64,000 nt of DNA, taken from the NCBI GenBank assembly GCA_902826575.1, contig CADEFJ010000003.1, forward strand, positions 1 through 64,000, written 5' to 3'. The notes below the pieces were generated by a model. That model saw only the letters and a program-made list of their open reading frames with translations, searched no databases and was not told where the DNA came from. Positions 19,246 through 27,649 of this stretch are shown here, one piece after another. The first letter of the stretch is position 1; the number at the start of each line of letters is the position of its first letter. A program made the translations under genes and the position numbers. This DNA comes from an uncultured Pseudomonadota bacterium. GTDB taxonomy: Bacteria > Pseudomonadota > Gammaproteobacteria > Steroidobacterales > Steroidobacteraceae.

Positions 19246-20132
19246 CACCACCTCCCCGAGGCGCCGCCGCCACCGAAACCGCCGCCGCCGCCACCGAAGC
19301 CGCCGCCCCCCCAGCTGCCGCCGCCCCAGCCCCCGCCACCCCAGCCGCCGTGGCGCGGGCCGCTCGACCAGTGCCCGCCGCCGAGCGAGGCGAGCAGCAG
19401 CGAGAGCAGCCATGCGCCGATGCCGGCGGCGATTGAAATGCCGAGCGCGCTCGCGAGCAGGTACACCAGACCGCCGGTGGCACCGCCGGTGAGCAGCGAG
19501 CCGATCCCACGGCCGAAGATGGCACGCAGGATGCCGGAGACGAACAGCACGCCGAACAGCAGCACCGGCAGCATGTCGAGCCCGCGCGATACCGCTTCGC
19601 CGCCCTGCCAGCGCTCATCGGGAGGCGGCAGCTCCTCGCCGCGGATCACGCCGAGGATCTGCTCGACACCCGCGTCGATGCCACCGTAGTAATCGTTCTG
19701 CCGGAAATACGGCGTGATCGTCTCGCGGATGATGCGACTCGCGATTGCATCGGGCAGCGCGCCCTCGAGGCCGTAGCCCACTTCGATGCGCAGCCGCCGG
19801 TCGTCCTTCGCGACGAGCAGCAGCACGCCATCGTCCGGCTGCGCCCGACCGAGCTTCCAGGCATCGACGACGCGTATCGAGTACTGCGCGATGTCCTCGG
19901 GTTCGGTCGTGGCCACGATCAGCACCGCAACCTGTGCGCCCTTCTTGCGCTCGAACGCCTCGAGCTTCGCTTCGAGCGCCGCACGCTGTGCGGCATCGAG
20001 CGTGCCGGTGGTATCGGTGACGCGCGCCGCCAGCGGCGGGACCGGCTGCAGGTCCTGCGCAAGCGTCGTGCCGGCGGCGAGGCCCGCCAGCGCCAGCGCG
20101 GCGCCCGCCAGCAGCGAGCGCGTCAGGGTCAT
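19245..20132 (-). CDS. Exported TPM-domain (YgcG-type) membrane protein with Gly-rich tail
   Basis: A 295-residue protein with a Sec signal (cleavage after TLA), a periplasmic TPM domain near 35-160 (DTTGTLDAAQ, LLLVAKDDRRLRIEVGYGLEG), and two membrane spans near 190-210 and 215-245. A low-complexity Gly/Trp/Ser tail follows, built from GGGWGGG-like units. This is the classic YgcG/TPM architecture. The Gly-rich tail explains the CCG/CCA-rich repeat on the plus strand at about 19255-19370. It lies 19 nt after lemA. TPM proteins have been linked to photosystem II repair in plants and to envelope homeostasis in bacteria; the role here is inferred. Confidence 0.9.
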   Translation of the reverse strand: MTLTRSLLAGAALALAGLAAGTTLAQDLQPVPPLAARVTDTTGTLDAAQRAALEAKLEAFERKKGAQVAVLIVATTEPEDIAQYSIRVVDAWKLGRAQPDDGVLLLVAKDDRRLRIEVGYGLEGALPDAIASRIIRETITPYFRQNDYYGGIDAGVEQILGVIRGEELPPPDERWQGGEAVSRGLDMLPVLLFGVLFVSGILRAIFGRGIGSLLTGGATGGLVYLLASALGISIAAGIGAWLLSLLLASLGGGHWSSGPRHGGWGGGGWGGGSWGGGGFGGGGGGFGGGGASGRW

Positions 20133-20151
20133 CGCCGCCGCGCCTTCACCC

Positions 20152-20793
20152 TCAGGTCGAAGGCGTCATGGGCGGCGATTCCGGCGCGGGCGCAGGCGCG
20201 GGCGCCGCTCCGAAGTCGACCGCAGGCGGCTGCGAGATCACGGCCTCGTTCTCCACCGTGAAATTCGGCTTTACCTTGAACTTGAACAACATCGCCGTGA
20301 GGTTGGACGGGAACGAGCGCACCGTGGTGTTGAACTGCTGGACTGCCGCGATGTAGCGGTTGCGCGCGACCGCGATGCGGTTCTCGGTGCCCTCGAGCTG
20401 CGCCTGCAGTTCGAGGAAGTTCTGGTTCGACTTGAGGTCCGGATAGTTCTCGGTGACGGCGAGCAGGCTCTTCAGTGCGTTGGTGAGCTCCCCCTGCGCG
20501 GCCTGGAATTTCGCGAGCGCTTCCGGGTCGTCGAGCAGTTCGGGGGCCAGCTGGATCGTGCCCACCTTGGCGCGCGCCTCGGTGACACCGAGCAGCACGG
20601 TCTGCTCCTGCTGCGCGAAGCCCTTGACCGTCGCGACCAGGTTCGGCACGAGGTCGGCGCGGCGCTGGTACTGGTTGACGACCTCGGACCAGGCGGATTT
20701 CACCGCCTCGTCCTGCGACTGCAGCGAGTTGTAGCCGCAGCCCGAAAGCGCGAGGCCCACGACTGTGACAAATGCGAACTTGAGCATGCGCAT
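20152..20793 (-). CDS. lemA: LemA-family lipoprotein
   Basis: A 213-residue LemA protein. A short signal ends in the lipobox LSGC (Cys19). A helical bundle follows with the family signature WSEVVNQYQRRADLVPNLV near 35-55 and FLELQAQLEGTENRIAVARN near 125-145. The C-terminal tail is Ala/Pro-rich. The ATG at 20793 follows GGAGG at a good distance. It leads the three-gene lemA-TPM-TPM cluster. LemA proteins are envelope proteins of unsettled biochemical role. Confidence 0.93.
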   Translation of the reverse strand: MRMLKFAFVTVVGLALSGCGYNSLQSQDEAVKSAWSEVVNQYQRRADLVPNLVATVKGFAQQEQTVLLGVTEARAKVGTIQLAPELLDDPEALAKFQAAQGELTNALKSLLAVTENYPDLKSNQNFLELQAQLEGTENRIAVARNRYIAAVQQFNTTVRSFPSNLTAMLFKFKVKPNFTVENEAVISQPPAVDFGAAPAPAPAPESPPMTPST

Positions 20794-20822
20794 GATCTGC
20801 CTCCGGGGGCGATGACCGCCCG

Positions 20823-22880
20823 CTACCAGATTTTCACACGTTCTTCCGGCGGTAGATACATGCGGTCGCCGACGTCGACCCCGAAGGCATCGTGGAACTC
20901 GTCGAGGTTCACGACCACGCCGTTGACGCGAAACCGCGCGGGACTGTGCGGATCGGTCACCAGGCGCATGCGCAGGTTCTCGTCCCGGTACTTCCAGCGC
21001 CAGCCCTGCGCCCAGCCGAGGAAGAAGCGCTGCTCACCGCTGAAGCCCTCGAGCACCGGCGCAGGCTTACCCGCCAGCGAACGCTGCCAGGCGCGCCAGG
21101 CAACCGCGAGCCCCGACAGGTCGCCGATGTTCTCGCCGAGCGTGAGGCGGCCGTTCAGGTGCTGGCCGTCGAGCACGGTATAAGCGTCGTACTGCGCCAC
21201 CAGCCGGTCGGCGAGCGCCTTGAAGCGCGCCGCGTCTTCGGCGGCCCACCAGTCGCGCAGGTTGCCGTCGCCGTCGTACTGGCGCCCCGAGTCATCGAAC
21301 CCATGGCTGATCTCGTGCCCGATGACGCCACCGATGCCGCCGTAGTTGACGGCGTCGTCGGCCGCCGCGTCGAAATACGGCGTCTGCAGGATCGCCGCGG
21401 GAAACACGATCTCGTTCATCATCGGGCTGAAGTAGGCGTTGACGGTCTGCGGCGTCATGAACCACTCGCTGCGATCGATCGGCTTGCCGAGCTTGCCGAG
21501 ACTGCGGCCGAACTTGTATTCGGCCGAGCGCTGCATGTTGCCGAACAGGTCGCCGCGCACGATCGTGAGCGGCGAGTAGTCCTGCCACACGTCCGGATAA
21601 CCGATCTTCACCGACAGCTTCGCGAGCTTGGCCTTGGCCGCCGCGCGGGTCTGCGGGCCCATCCACGCGAGCGTGTCGATCGACGCATCGAACGCCGCTC
21701 GCAGGTTGTCCACCAGCTCCCGCATCCGCGCCTTCGACCCGGGCTGGAAGTGGCGCTGCACGTACTCCTTGCCGACGAGGTGGCCGACGTTCGCATTCAC
21801 CAGGCTGACGGCCCGCTTCCAGCGCACCGGCTGCTCCTGCACACCCTGCAGTGTCCTGCTGTGGAAATCGAAGTGCGCCTCGGCGAACGGCGCGGCGAGG
21901 TAGGGCGCGGACACATCGAGCAGCTGGAAGAAGAAGTACTCGCGCCACTGCGGCATCGGTGTCGACGCGATCAGCTGCGAAAGCGCTTCGACGTAGGTCG
22001 GCTGGTTGATGTCGATCGCCTCGATGGGCGCGCCGGCGGCGGTGAAGAAGGCGGTCCAGTCGAAGGCCGGCGTGAGCTTCGCAAGCTCGATCGGCGAGGT
22101 CTTGTTGTAGGTCGCGAGCGGATCGCGGTTCTGCACCTTGCTCCACTGGACCGCGGCGATGTGTGTCTCGAGCTGCTGGATGCGCTGCGCGCGCGCAGCG
22201 GTGTCTTTCGCGCCGGCCAGCGTGAGCATCCGCTCGACATAGGCTAGATGCGCCTTGCGATACGCGGCCTGCGTCTTGTCCTGCAACAGGTAATAGTCGC
22301 GATCGGGCATCGACAGCCCGCCCTGCTGCACGGTGCCGATGTAGCGCGTGGCGTCCCCCGCGTCCTGCGCCACGTAATAGCCGAGCGGCACGCGTTGCAG
22401 CCGCCGCTGGGATTCACCGATGAAGCGCACGACGTCGGCGTGAGTTGCCAGCGCGCGGATGCGCGCGAAGTCCGGCTCGAGTGGCACGAGGCCTGCCGCG
22501 TCGATCACCTGCTCGTCCATGAAGCTCGCGTAGAGGTCGCCGATCTTCTGCGGGTCGGACCCCGGCGGATGATCCATGACCGCCGCGGCCTCTTCGGCGA
22601 TCTCGCGCACCTGCTGCTCGGCGCGTTCATCGAGGATGGCGAATGCGCCCCAGCTCGAACGATCGCCGGGAATCGTCGTTTCCGCGAGCCACTTGCCGCC
22701 GGCAAACTCGTGCAGGTCGTCCTGCGGCCGCGCCTCGCGATCGTACCCGTCGAGCAACAGGCCGCTCGCAAGCGGTGGCGCAGGTGCGGCGACCGCGGCG
22801 GTTTGCGGAACCGGCGCCGGAGGCGGCGCCGCACACGCGGCCAGGACCGTGGCCGCAGCGGTGGTGATCAGGCTACGCAT
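20823..22880 (-). CDS. M13-family (PepO/neprilysin-like) metalloendopeptidase, lipoprotein
   Basis: A 685-residue M13 peptidase. The zinc site is HEISH at 522-526, with the third-ligand motif ENIGD at 583-587 and the substrate-binding NAYF at 481-484. The protein ends in the conserved C-terminal Trp (VKIW). An N-terminal lipobox (LAAC, Cys16) followed by a Pro/Ala-rich linker predicts a periplasmic lipoprotein. Length and motif order match full-length family members. It follows DUF748 by 18 bp and precedes lemA by 29 bp on the same strand, so a long envelope-related transcript is possible. It probably degrades small periplasmic peptides. Confidence 0.95.
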   Translation of the reverse strand: MRSLITTAAATVLAACAAPPPAPVPQTAAVAAPAPPLASGLLLDGYDREARPQDDLHEFAGGKWLAETTIPGDRSSWGAFAILDERAEQQVREIAEEAAAVMDHPPGSDPQKIGDLYASFMDEQVIDAAGLVPLEPDFARIRALATHADVVRFIGESQRRLQRVPLGYYVAQDAGDATRYIGTVQQGGLSMPDRDYYLLQDKTQAAYRKAHLAYVERMLTLAGAKDTAARAQRIQQLETHIAAVQWSKVQNRDPLATYNKTSPIELAKLTPAFDWTAFFTAAGAPIEAIDINQPTYVEALSQLIASTPMPQWREYFFFQLLDVSAPYLAAPFAEAHFDFHSRTLQGVQEQPVRWKRAVSLVNANVGHLVGKEYVQRHFQPGSKARMRELVDNLRAAFDASIDTLAWMGPQTRAAAKAKLAKLSVKIGYPDVWQDYSPLTIVRGDLFGNMQRSAEYKFGRSLGKLGKPIDRSEWFMTPQTVNAYFSPMMNEIVFPAAILQTPYFDAAADDAVNYGGIGGVIGHEISHGFDDSGRQYDGDGNLRDWWAAEDAARFKALADRLVAQYDAYTVLDGQHLNGRLTLGENIGDLSGLAVAWRAWQRSLAGKPAPVLEGFSGEQRFFLGWAQGWRWKYRDENLRMRLVTDPHSPARFRVNGVVVNLDEFHDAFGVDVGDRMYLPPEERVKIW

Positions 22881-22898
22881 CCACCCAGTATAAGCCGC

Positions 22899-25787
22899 TC
22901 ACTCCACGTTGAGCGCGAGGCGGACACCACTCGTCGCGCCTGCAGCGGATTCGCCCGCGACCAGGAAGACGCGCTCGGGATCGAGCCCGCTCGTCGTGAT
23001 GAGCGCGTCGCGCACGGCGTCCGCGCGCTGCTTTGCTAGCCCGGCCAACGCGGTATCCGCGATGACGATGTGCTCGCGCAACGCGGCCTCGCCCGCCTCG
23101 ATCGTGCGCAACGCATGCGCTTCCTTCGCCTCGTCCTTCGCGCGCTCCGGTCGTGGCGCGCGTCGCTCGCCGGTCGATTCCCGAAACGCGCGGTCGAGGG
23201 CCTCCTGGTAGGCGCTGGTGTCGGTGTCGCGCAGTGCACGCGCCTCGGCACCGCCGAGCAGCTCCACCATGCGCTGCTCGACCAGTGCCGTGCGATCGCG
23301 CCCGGCATCGAACACCAGTGGCACCTCGAGCTTCAGCTGCGGCCGATCATTCAGCGCCTTGCCGATATTGGCGAGCCGCTCCTGTGCCGCGGCGTCGAGT
23401 GTCGCGCTGCCGTAGGGGAAATCGACGAAGCGCACTTCCTCGCCCGCACCGAACAGCGAGCCGATCAGCGCGAACGGCGCCGTCACGATCTTCACGAGCA
23501 GATTCCGCAGCGCCTTCCAGACGAGCGGTCCGACGCGGAAGGCCGGATCGTCGAGCGAACCCGCAACCGGCAGGTCGATGTCGATGACACCATGCCGGTC
23601 CTTGAGCAGGGCCACGGCGAGTTTCATCGGGATCTTCATCGCGTCATCGCTGTCGACCCGCTCGCCCAGCGTGAACTGGTCGAGCGTGAACTTGTGCCGT
23701 GCATCGAGCTTGCGATCGTCGATCAGGTAATGGAAATGGGCATTGAGCTTGCCCTTCTCGATCCGGTAACCCATGAACTTGCCGGAGTAAGGCGTGAAGC
23801 TCGGCAGCTCGATGTTGCTGAAATCCGCGGTGAGATCGGTGAACGCACTGCTCGACAGCAGATTGACCCGGCCGCGCACCTCGACCGGCGCGTAGCGGTC
23901 GACCTTGCCGTCGAGCATGACGTCGGCGCGCGCCGCCGGGTCGGACGACAAGCCGTCGATGGTGCCATTGAGTTCCTCGATGCCGGTCGAGAAGCTGGGC
24001 CGGATCGACAAGTCCGCAAAGAACGCCGCGCTGTCGACGAGCCGCAACTTGTCGATGCGCAGGGCCAGCGCCGGGGCCTTGGCGGACTGTGCCGCGCCAG
24101 TGGCCGCCGCCGGCCTGGTCTGCGCCTGCGCCGCGGCCTGCGCATCCTTGCGCAGCCGCGGCGGCGACAGCACGTCGGCGATGTTGGTCGTCGAGCCTGG
24201 CGAAATCACGAGCTTGAAGAAGGCGCCGCGCGCCAGCAGGTCGCGCACACGCAGCGTGCCCGGCGCGGAACTGTAGCTGACGCGGCTCGCGGCGAGCTGA
24301 CCGAACCTGATGAAGTCCTCGCGCAGCTCGCGATCGATGCTGTGGAAGCGCGCCAGGCCCGCGCTGCCCTCGAAGCCGACCCGGGTCCTGCCTTTCCCGC
24401 GCCGATCGATCTCGACCTTGCCCTCGACCGAAACCTCGCCGCTTTTCAACACAAGATCGGTGGTCGGGTCGAGGTAGGGCTGCAGGAAAACGACCGGGAT
24501 CGCGTCGGCGTCGACCGTGAAAGCGCCACCCGAATCCTCGAGTCGCCATTGCCCGGCGACGGCGAGCTTGCCGGTGTCGTTGAAACCCGAGCGCAGCGCG
24601 GCGTCGAGGGCGGGCGCATCGCTCGCATAGCCGTCGACATCGAGTTCCAGTGGCGCGAGCACGTAGTGCACCGGTTGCGGCGCATTGCGATCCTCGAACG
24701 CGATGCGCGATTCGGTGACGCGCAGCCTGGGCGCCTCGATGCGCCACGGCTGCGCCTGGGATGGCTCCGCAGCGACGCCCGGCGCAAGCGCGGCCAGGTT
24801 CAACTCACCATCCTTGCCGGACCAGGCGCGCACATCGAGGCCCCGCACGCGCAGGTCGGGCAGCTTCACGAGCGATTCGCGAAGCTCCACGCTCGCGCCG
24901 GTGGCGGACAACACGGCGACCTTCACCCAGTCTTCGTCGCCGCCAGCCGGTCGCACCGCGAGTTCGCGCGCCTCGAGATCGAACGCGTCGAGCGCGATGC
25001 GCATGCCGTCGTCCGTGGCGGCGATGTGGTAGAGGGTCTTGAAATCGATGACCCCCTGCGGCGGCGAAATGCGCTCGTAGCGGCCGGCGACGTCCCAGGC
25101 CGTGCGCGCGCTGAGGCCCTTCACTTCAAGGCTGCCATTGAGCGTGAACGGGCGCACCGCAAGCTCGCCCATGAGCGTTAGTTGGCCGCCGTCCTCGTCG
25201 CGACCGGTGATATTGAAGCTGCCCTCGTCGCCGGCGCTCGTCGTGAAGTTGCGTACGCGCACGTTGATCGGCGCGAGGCGATGCTGCAGCGGTATGGCGC
25301 GGCGTCGATCGGTGGCATCGATCACGCCGCCCTGGATCCGGATGTCATCGATGCTGACGAGCAGCGGCCTGCCCGCCTCTGCGGGCGGCGCAGGCGGGCC
25401 CTTCGGTTCGAATGCCGTGACCAGATTGACACTGCCATCCTCGCGCAGGATGAGGTTCAGCGCAGGCTGCTCGAGCAGCAGGGCCTCGAGAACTGCACCG
25501 CGGCGCCAGAGCGCGGCAAGCCGCGCGTCGATGAACAGGCGCTGCGCCACAAGCAGCGCGGTGCCGTCGGGCTCGGTGAGCGCCACGTCGCGCAGATCGG
25601 CCGACAGCGAGAACGGTTTGACGACGACTTCGCCAAGGGTCAGCTGCAGGCCCGTCGCGGCGCTGATCGCCGGCGGCAGCTTCGACTTCACGAGGCGCGG
25701 CGCAAGCCAGTAGCCGGCCCACGCGTAGGCGCCGATCAGCAGCGCGAGGACCCCGGCAGCCCAGGCAAGGGGTTTGAGAAAGCGCAT
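22899..25787 (-). CDS. DUF748/AsmA-like giant envelope protein
   Basis: A 962-residue protein with one N-terminal membrane anchor (LAWAAGVLALLIGAYAWAGYW) and a long beta-rich periplasmic body. It matches DUF748 proteins of the AsmA-like superfamily. Segments such as ISAATGLQLTLGEVVVKPFSLS near 45 and DLPVAGSLDDPAFRVGPLVW near 755 are typical. The C-terminal 180 residues hold an OmpA-like arrangement (FPYGSATLDAAAQERL, then a second half ending VRLALNVE). The ATG at 25787, behind AGGGG, is preferred over a TTG six codons upstream. AsmA-like proteins are implicated in inter-membrane lipid transport. The gene has an unusual hairpin-rich leader (25804-25874). Confidence 0.88.
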   Translation of the reverse strand: MRFLKPLAWAAGVLALLIGAYAWAGYWLAPRLVKSKLPPAISAATGLQLTLGEVVVKPFSLSADLRDVALTEPDGTALLVAQRLFIDARLAALWRRGAVLEALLLEQPALNLILREDGSVNLVTAFEPKGPPAPPAEAGRPLLVSIDDIRIQGGVIDATDRRRAIPLQHRLAPINVRVRNFTTSAGDEGSFNITGRDEDGGQLTLMGELAVRPFTLNGSLEVKGLSARTAWDVAGRYERISPPQGVIDFKTLYHIAATDDGMRIALDAFDLEARELAVRPAGGDEDWVKVAVLSATGASVELRESLVKLPDLRVRGLDVRAWSGKDGELNLAALAPGVAAEPSQAQPWRIEAPRLRVTESRIAFEDRNAPQPVHYVLAPLELDVDGYASDAPALDAALRSGFNDTGKLAVAGQWRLEDSGGAFTVDADAIPVVFLQPYLDPTTDLVLKSGEVSVEGKVEIDRRGKGRTRVGFEGSAGLARFHSIDRELREDFIRFGQLAASRVSYSSAPGTLRVRDLLARGAFFKLVISPGSTTNIADVLSPPRLRKDAQAAAQAQTRPAAATGAAQSAKAPALALRIDKLRLVDSAAFFADLSIRPSFSTGIEELNGTIDGLSSDPAARADVMLDGKVDRYAPVEVRGRVNLLSSSAFTDLTADFSNIELPSFTPYSGKFMGYRIEKGKLNAHFHYLIDDRKLDARHKFTLDQFTLGERVDSDDAMKIPMKLAVALLKDRHGVIDIDLPVAGSLDDPAFRVGPLVWKALRNLLVKIVTAPFALIGSLFGAGEEVRFVDFPYGSATLDAAAQERLANIGKALNDRPQLKLEVPLVFDAGRDRTALVEQRMVELLGGAEARALRDTDTSAYQEALDRAFRESTGERRAPRPERAKDEAKEAHALRTIEAGEAALREHIVIADTALAGLAKQRADAVRDALITTSGLDPERVFLVAGESAAGATSGVRLALNVE

Positions 25788-25803
25788 CGGGAATCGCCCC
25801 TGC

Positions 25804-25836
25804 AAAAAAAAGACCCCGGGTTTTGAAGCCGGGGTC
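25804..25836 (-). terminator. Intrinsic terminator in the DUF748 leader
   Basis: On the minus strand an 8-bp stem GACCCCGG/CCGGGGTC (25812-25819 with 25829-25836) closes a 9-nt loop. It is followed directly by a run of eight T residues (25811-25804 read on the minus strand). This is the textbook form of a rho-independent terminator for transcription coming from the right, after the 65-aa ORF. Its U-tract ends only 16 nt before the DUF748 start codon, so it lies inside any longer DUF748 leader. Confidence 0.85.
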
Positions 25837-25843
25837 GCAGTAT

Positions 25844-25874
25844 GCGGACTTTCAATGAAGGGAAGGAAGTCCGC
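25844..25874 (-). promoter_or_regulatory. Second hairpin immediately upstream of the terminator
   Basis: A perfect 8-bp inverted repeat, GCGGACTT (25844-25851) and AAGTCCGC (25867-25874), with a 15-nt loop. It lies between the stop of the 65-aa ORF (25889) and the terminator hairpin at 25812-25836. Tandem hairpins of this form could be an attenuator or simply stabilise a 3' end. The function is not shown by the sequence. Confidence 0.5.
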
Positions 25875-25888
25875 CAGGGGATCTCGAT

Positions 25889-26086
25889 CTAGTGAAGCCT
25901 CGCCCAGTGCAAGATGCGGATGTCCTCGAATTCGAGCTCGAAGCTCTGCGCCAGCAGCCGCGCCAGTTCACCGGCGCCGCGGCGCTGGTCCAGTTCGCGC
26001 CCCAACTCCACCACGCCACTCCACTCATGCGCCGCCCGGGCCTCGTCGGCCGGGGTCACAAAGTGCGTGTAATACCGTGCGGACAT
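25889..26086 (-). CDS. Hypothetical 65-aa protein
   Basis: A small protein starting MSARYYTHFVTPADEARAA and ending ILHWARLH. It is mostly helical, with an ELGRELDQRRGAGELARLLAQ segment of alternating charge, and has no signal or membrane segment. Support comes from context: it is followed after two hairpins by an intrinsic terminator, and its ATG at 26086 lies in a 114-bp gap divergent from greB. No family is recognised. It may be a short regulatory or adaptor protein. Confidence 0.6.
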   Translation of the reverse strand: MSARYYTHFVTPADEARAAHEWSGVVELGRELDQRRGAGELARLLAQSFELEFEDIRILHWARLH

Positions 26087-26153
26087 GGAGCTTAGGCTAT
26101 GCCCGCCCCCCGCCGCAGACTGTGAGCCCCGCCACAGTCCCCCCGCGCTGCGC

Positions 26154-26177
26154 TGCGCCAGGGTGAGAACTGGCGCA
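26154..26177 (+). promoter_or_regulatory. Hairpin in the greB leader
   Basis: Perfect 8-bp inverted repeat TGCGCCAG (26154-26161) and CTGGCGCA (26170-26177) with an 8-nt loop, ending 23 nt before the greB ATG. A smaller 7-bp repeat (GACTGTG 26118-26124, CACAGTC 26133-26139) lies just upstream. No U-tract follows, so it is not a standard terminator. A leader or operator role in the divergent 65-aa ORF/greB region is possible but unproven. Confidence 0.35.
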
Positions 26178-26200
26178 AGAAACGCGAGAATCCGGCCCCC

Positions 26201-26701
26201 ATGAGCCGTTATCGCCCCCCGCAGACGCCCGGATCGCGCTTCATCACTCCCGAGGGGCACGCCCGCCTCAGGGCGGAACTCGACCAGCTCTGGCGCATCG
26301 AGCGCCCGCAGGTCACGCAGGCAGTGGCGGAAGCCGCCGCACAGGGCGACCGCTCGGAGAACGCGGAGTACACCTACGGCAAGCGCCGCCTGCGCGAAAT
26401 CGACCGCCGCGTGCGCTTCCTGCGCCAGCGACTCGACGGCATGGTCGTGGTCGATCGACCGCCGGACGATCGCGAGCGGGTCTATTTCGGCGCCTGGGTC
26501 ACGGTCGAGGACGACGATCGTCGCAAACTGCGCGTGCGTATCGTGGGTCCCGACGAGTTCGACGCCGCGCCCGGTTTCGTCAGCATGGACGCGCCACTCG
26601 CGCGCGCCCTGCTCGGCAAGCGGCTCGACGACGAAGTGACGGTGCACGCGCCGCAGGGCTCGACGACCTACGCCATCATCGACGTGCGGTACGAAGGCTG
26701 A
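26201..26701 (+). CDS. greB: Transcription elongation factor GreB
   Basis: A 166-residue Gre factor that enters the RNA polymerase secondary channel and stimulates cleavage of backtracked RNA. The N-terminal coiled coil starts with FITPEGHARLRAELDQLW. Its tip carries the acidic pair in GDRSENAEY (Asp and Glu), needed for Mg2+ placement. KRRLREIDRRVRFL then leads to the FKBP-like C-terminal domain (VYFGAWVTVEDDD onward). The KRRLREID form and the length favour GreB over GreA. It is monocistronic and its last 26 bp overlap the end of the convergent GNAT gene. Confidence 0.94.
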   Translation: MSRYRPPQTPGSRFITPEGHARLRAELDQLWRIERPQVTQAVAEAAAQGDRSENAEYTYGKRRLREIDRRVRFLRQRLDGMVVVDRPPDDRERVYFGAWVTVEDDDRRKLRVRIVGPDEFDAAPGFVSMDAPLARALLGKRLDDEVTVHAPQGSTTYAIIDVRYEG

Positions 26702-27299
26702 GGCGTGGCCAGCGCGGCCCGGTCAGTGCCTCGCGTTCGAGCGTGTAGTACACCATCTCGCTGCTGCCGTAGGCCTCGACCTGGCCGCGAAAGACGAAGC
26801 CGACACGCTCGGCGACCCGTCGTGAGGCGACGTTGGGCGTATCCATGATCGCGTGGACCCGCACGGCGCCGTGGCGCTCGAACACGTCGGCCACCACCGT
26901 GGCGAGCGCCTCGGTCGCAAGGCCGCGGCCGTGGAATCGCCGCGCAAGCATGTAGGCGATCTCGGGCCCGAGGGCGGGATCCGTCACGTTCGGCGTCAGC
27001 GCGCCGCACCAGCCGATGAAGTCCTCCGGTGCCGCCAGCGCGCGCGACTTCGGGTACAGCGCCCAGCAGACAAGACCCGCCTGCTCCCAGCCCGCCTCGA
27101 AATGCCCGAGGAAATCGTGCCGCGCCTTTGCGCGCCGCTGCGCGGGGTCTGTCAGTGTCCTGTACGCATGATAGAAACGCATGACTTCGGGGTCCTGGAC
27201 GAGACCCGCGAAGAACGCATCGAAGTCGAGCGGCGTGAACGGACGCAGGCGCAGGCGCGCGGATTCGATCGGCGCGGGGCGCTGGCGCGTGGCGCTCAT
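26676..27299 (-). CDS. GNAT-family N-acetyltransferase (RimJ/RimL type)
   Basis: A 207-residue acetyl-CoA-dependent acyltransferase. It begins with the family ESARLRLRPFTPLDFDAF pattern. Motif A near 120-135 reads ARRFHGRGLATEAL, matching the Q/RxxGxA/G pyrophosphate loop, and NVASRRVAERVGF follows near 160. Its ATGA overlaps the stop of the SMR transporter gene (27296-27299), so the two are translationally coupled. The acceptor is unknown. The position after homospermidine synthase and SugE raises a polyamine or guanidine-like amine as candidate; ribosomal-protein or antibiotic acetylation is the usual alternative. Confidence 0.9.
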   Translation of the reverse strand: MSATRQRPAPIESARLRLRPFTPLDFDAFFAGLVQDPEVMRFYHAYRTLTDPAQRRAKARHDFLGHFEAGWEQAGLVCWALYPKSRALAAPEDFIGWCGALTPNVTDPALGPEIAYMLARRFHGRGLATEALATVVADVFERHGAVRVHAIMDTPNVASRRVAERVGFVFRGQVEAYGSSEMVYYTLEREALTGPRWPRLSLRTARR

Positions 27300-27616
27300 C
27301 CCGGCGTGGCGAGCTTGAGGCCCACGATGCCGGCGAGGATCAGCGCGAAACTCACCGTGCGCCCGACGGTCAGTGGCTCATTGAAGAGCAGCACGCCGAG
27401 CGCCGCGGTGCCGAGGGCGCCGACGCCCACCCACACAGCGTAGGAGGTGCCGACCGGCAGCGACTTCATCGCGAGACCCAGCAGCACCACGCTGACGACC
27501 ATGGCCACGATCGTGATCCCTGACGCCAGCGGACGCGTGAGACCCTCGGAATACTTGAGGCCGATGGCCCACACGATCTCGAACAGGCCGGCGAGCAGCA
27601 GCAGCATCCACGGCAT
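27296..27616 (-). CDS. sugE: SMR-family exporter, SugE/Gdx type
   Basis: A 106-residue four-helix small multidrug resistance protein. TM1 (MPWMLLLLAGLFEIVWAIGLKYSEG) carries the essential Glu13. TM3 has GTSYAVWVGVGALGTA and TM4 ends the protein. The WAIGLKYSEG form fits the SugE/Gdx subgroup, which exports guanidinium and some quaternary cations, better than EmrE. The ATG at 27616 is preferred over a GTG six codons earlier. It is 33 nt after the homospermidine synthase stop and overlaps the GNAT gene by 4 bp. No guanidine riboswitch is visible in the short gap. Confidence 0.92.
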   Translation of the reverse strand: MPWMLLLLAGLFEIVWAIGLKYSEGLTRPLASGITIVAMVVSVVLLGLAMKSLPVGTSYAVWVGVGALGTAALGVLLFNEPLTVGRTVSFALILAGIVGLKLATPG

Positions 27617-27649
27617 AGGCACTCCCGTCGGCACCGCGTGCCGCTTGCG

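Noticed and set aside
19255..19370. CCG-rich direct repeats on the plus strand
   Set aside because: They encode the Gly-rich tail of the exported TPM protein; spacing and content do not fit CRISPR or a mobile repeat.
27617..27649. Possible guanidine riboswitch ahead of sugE
   Set aside because: The gap is only 33 nt and shows no paired hairpins with ACGR loops.
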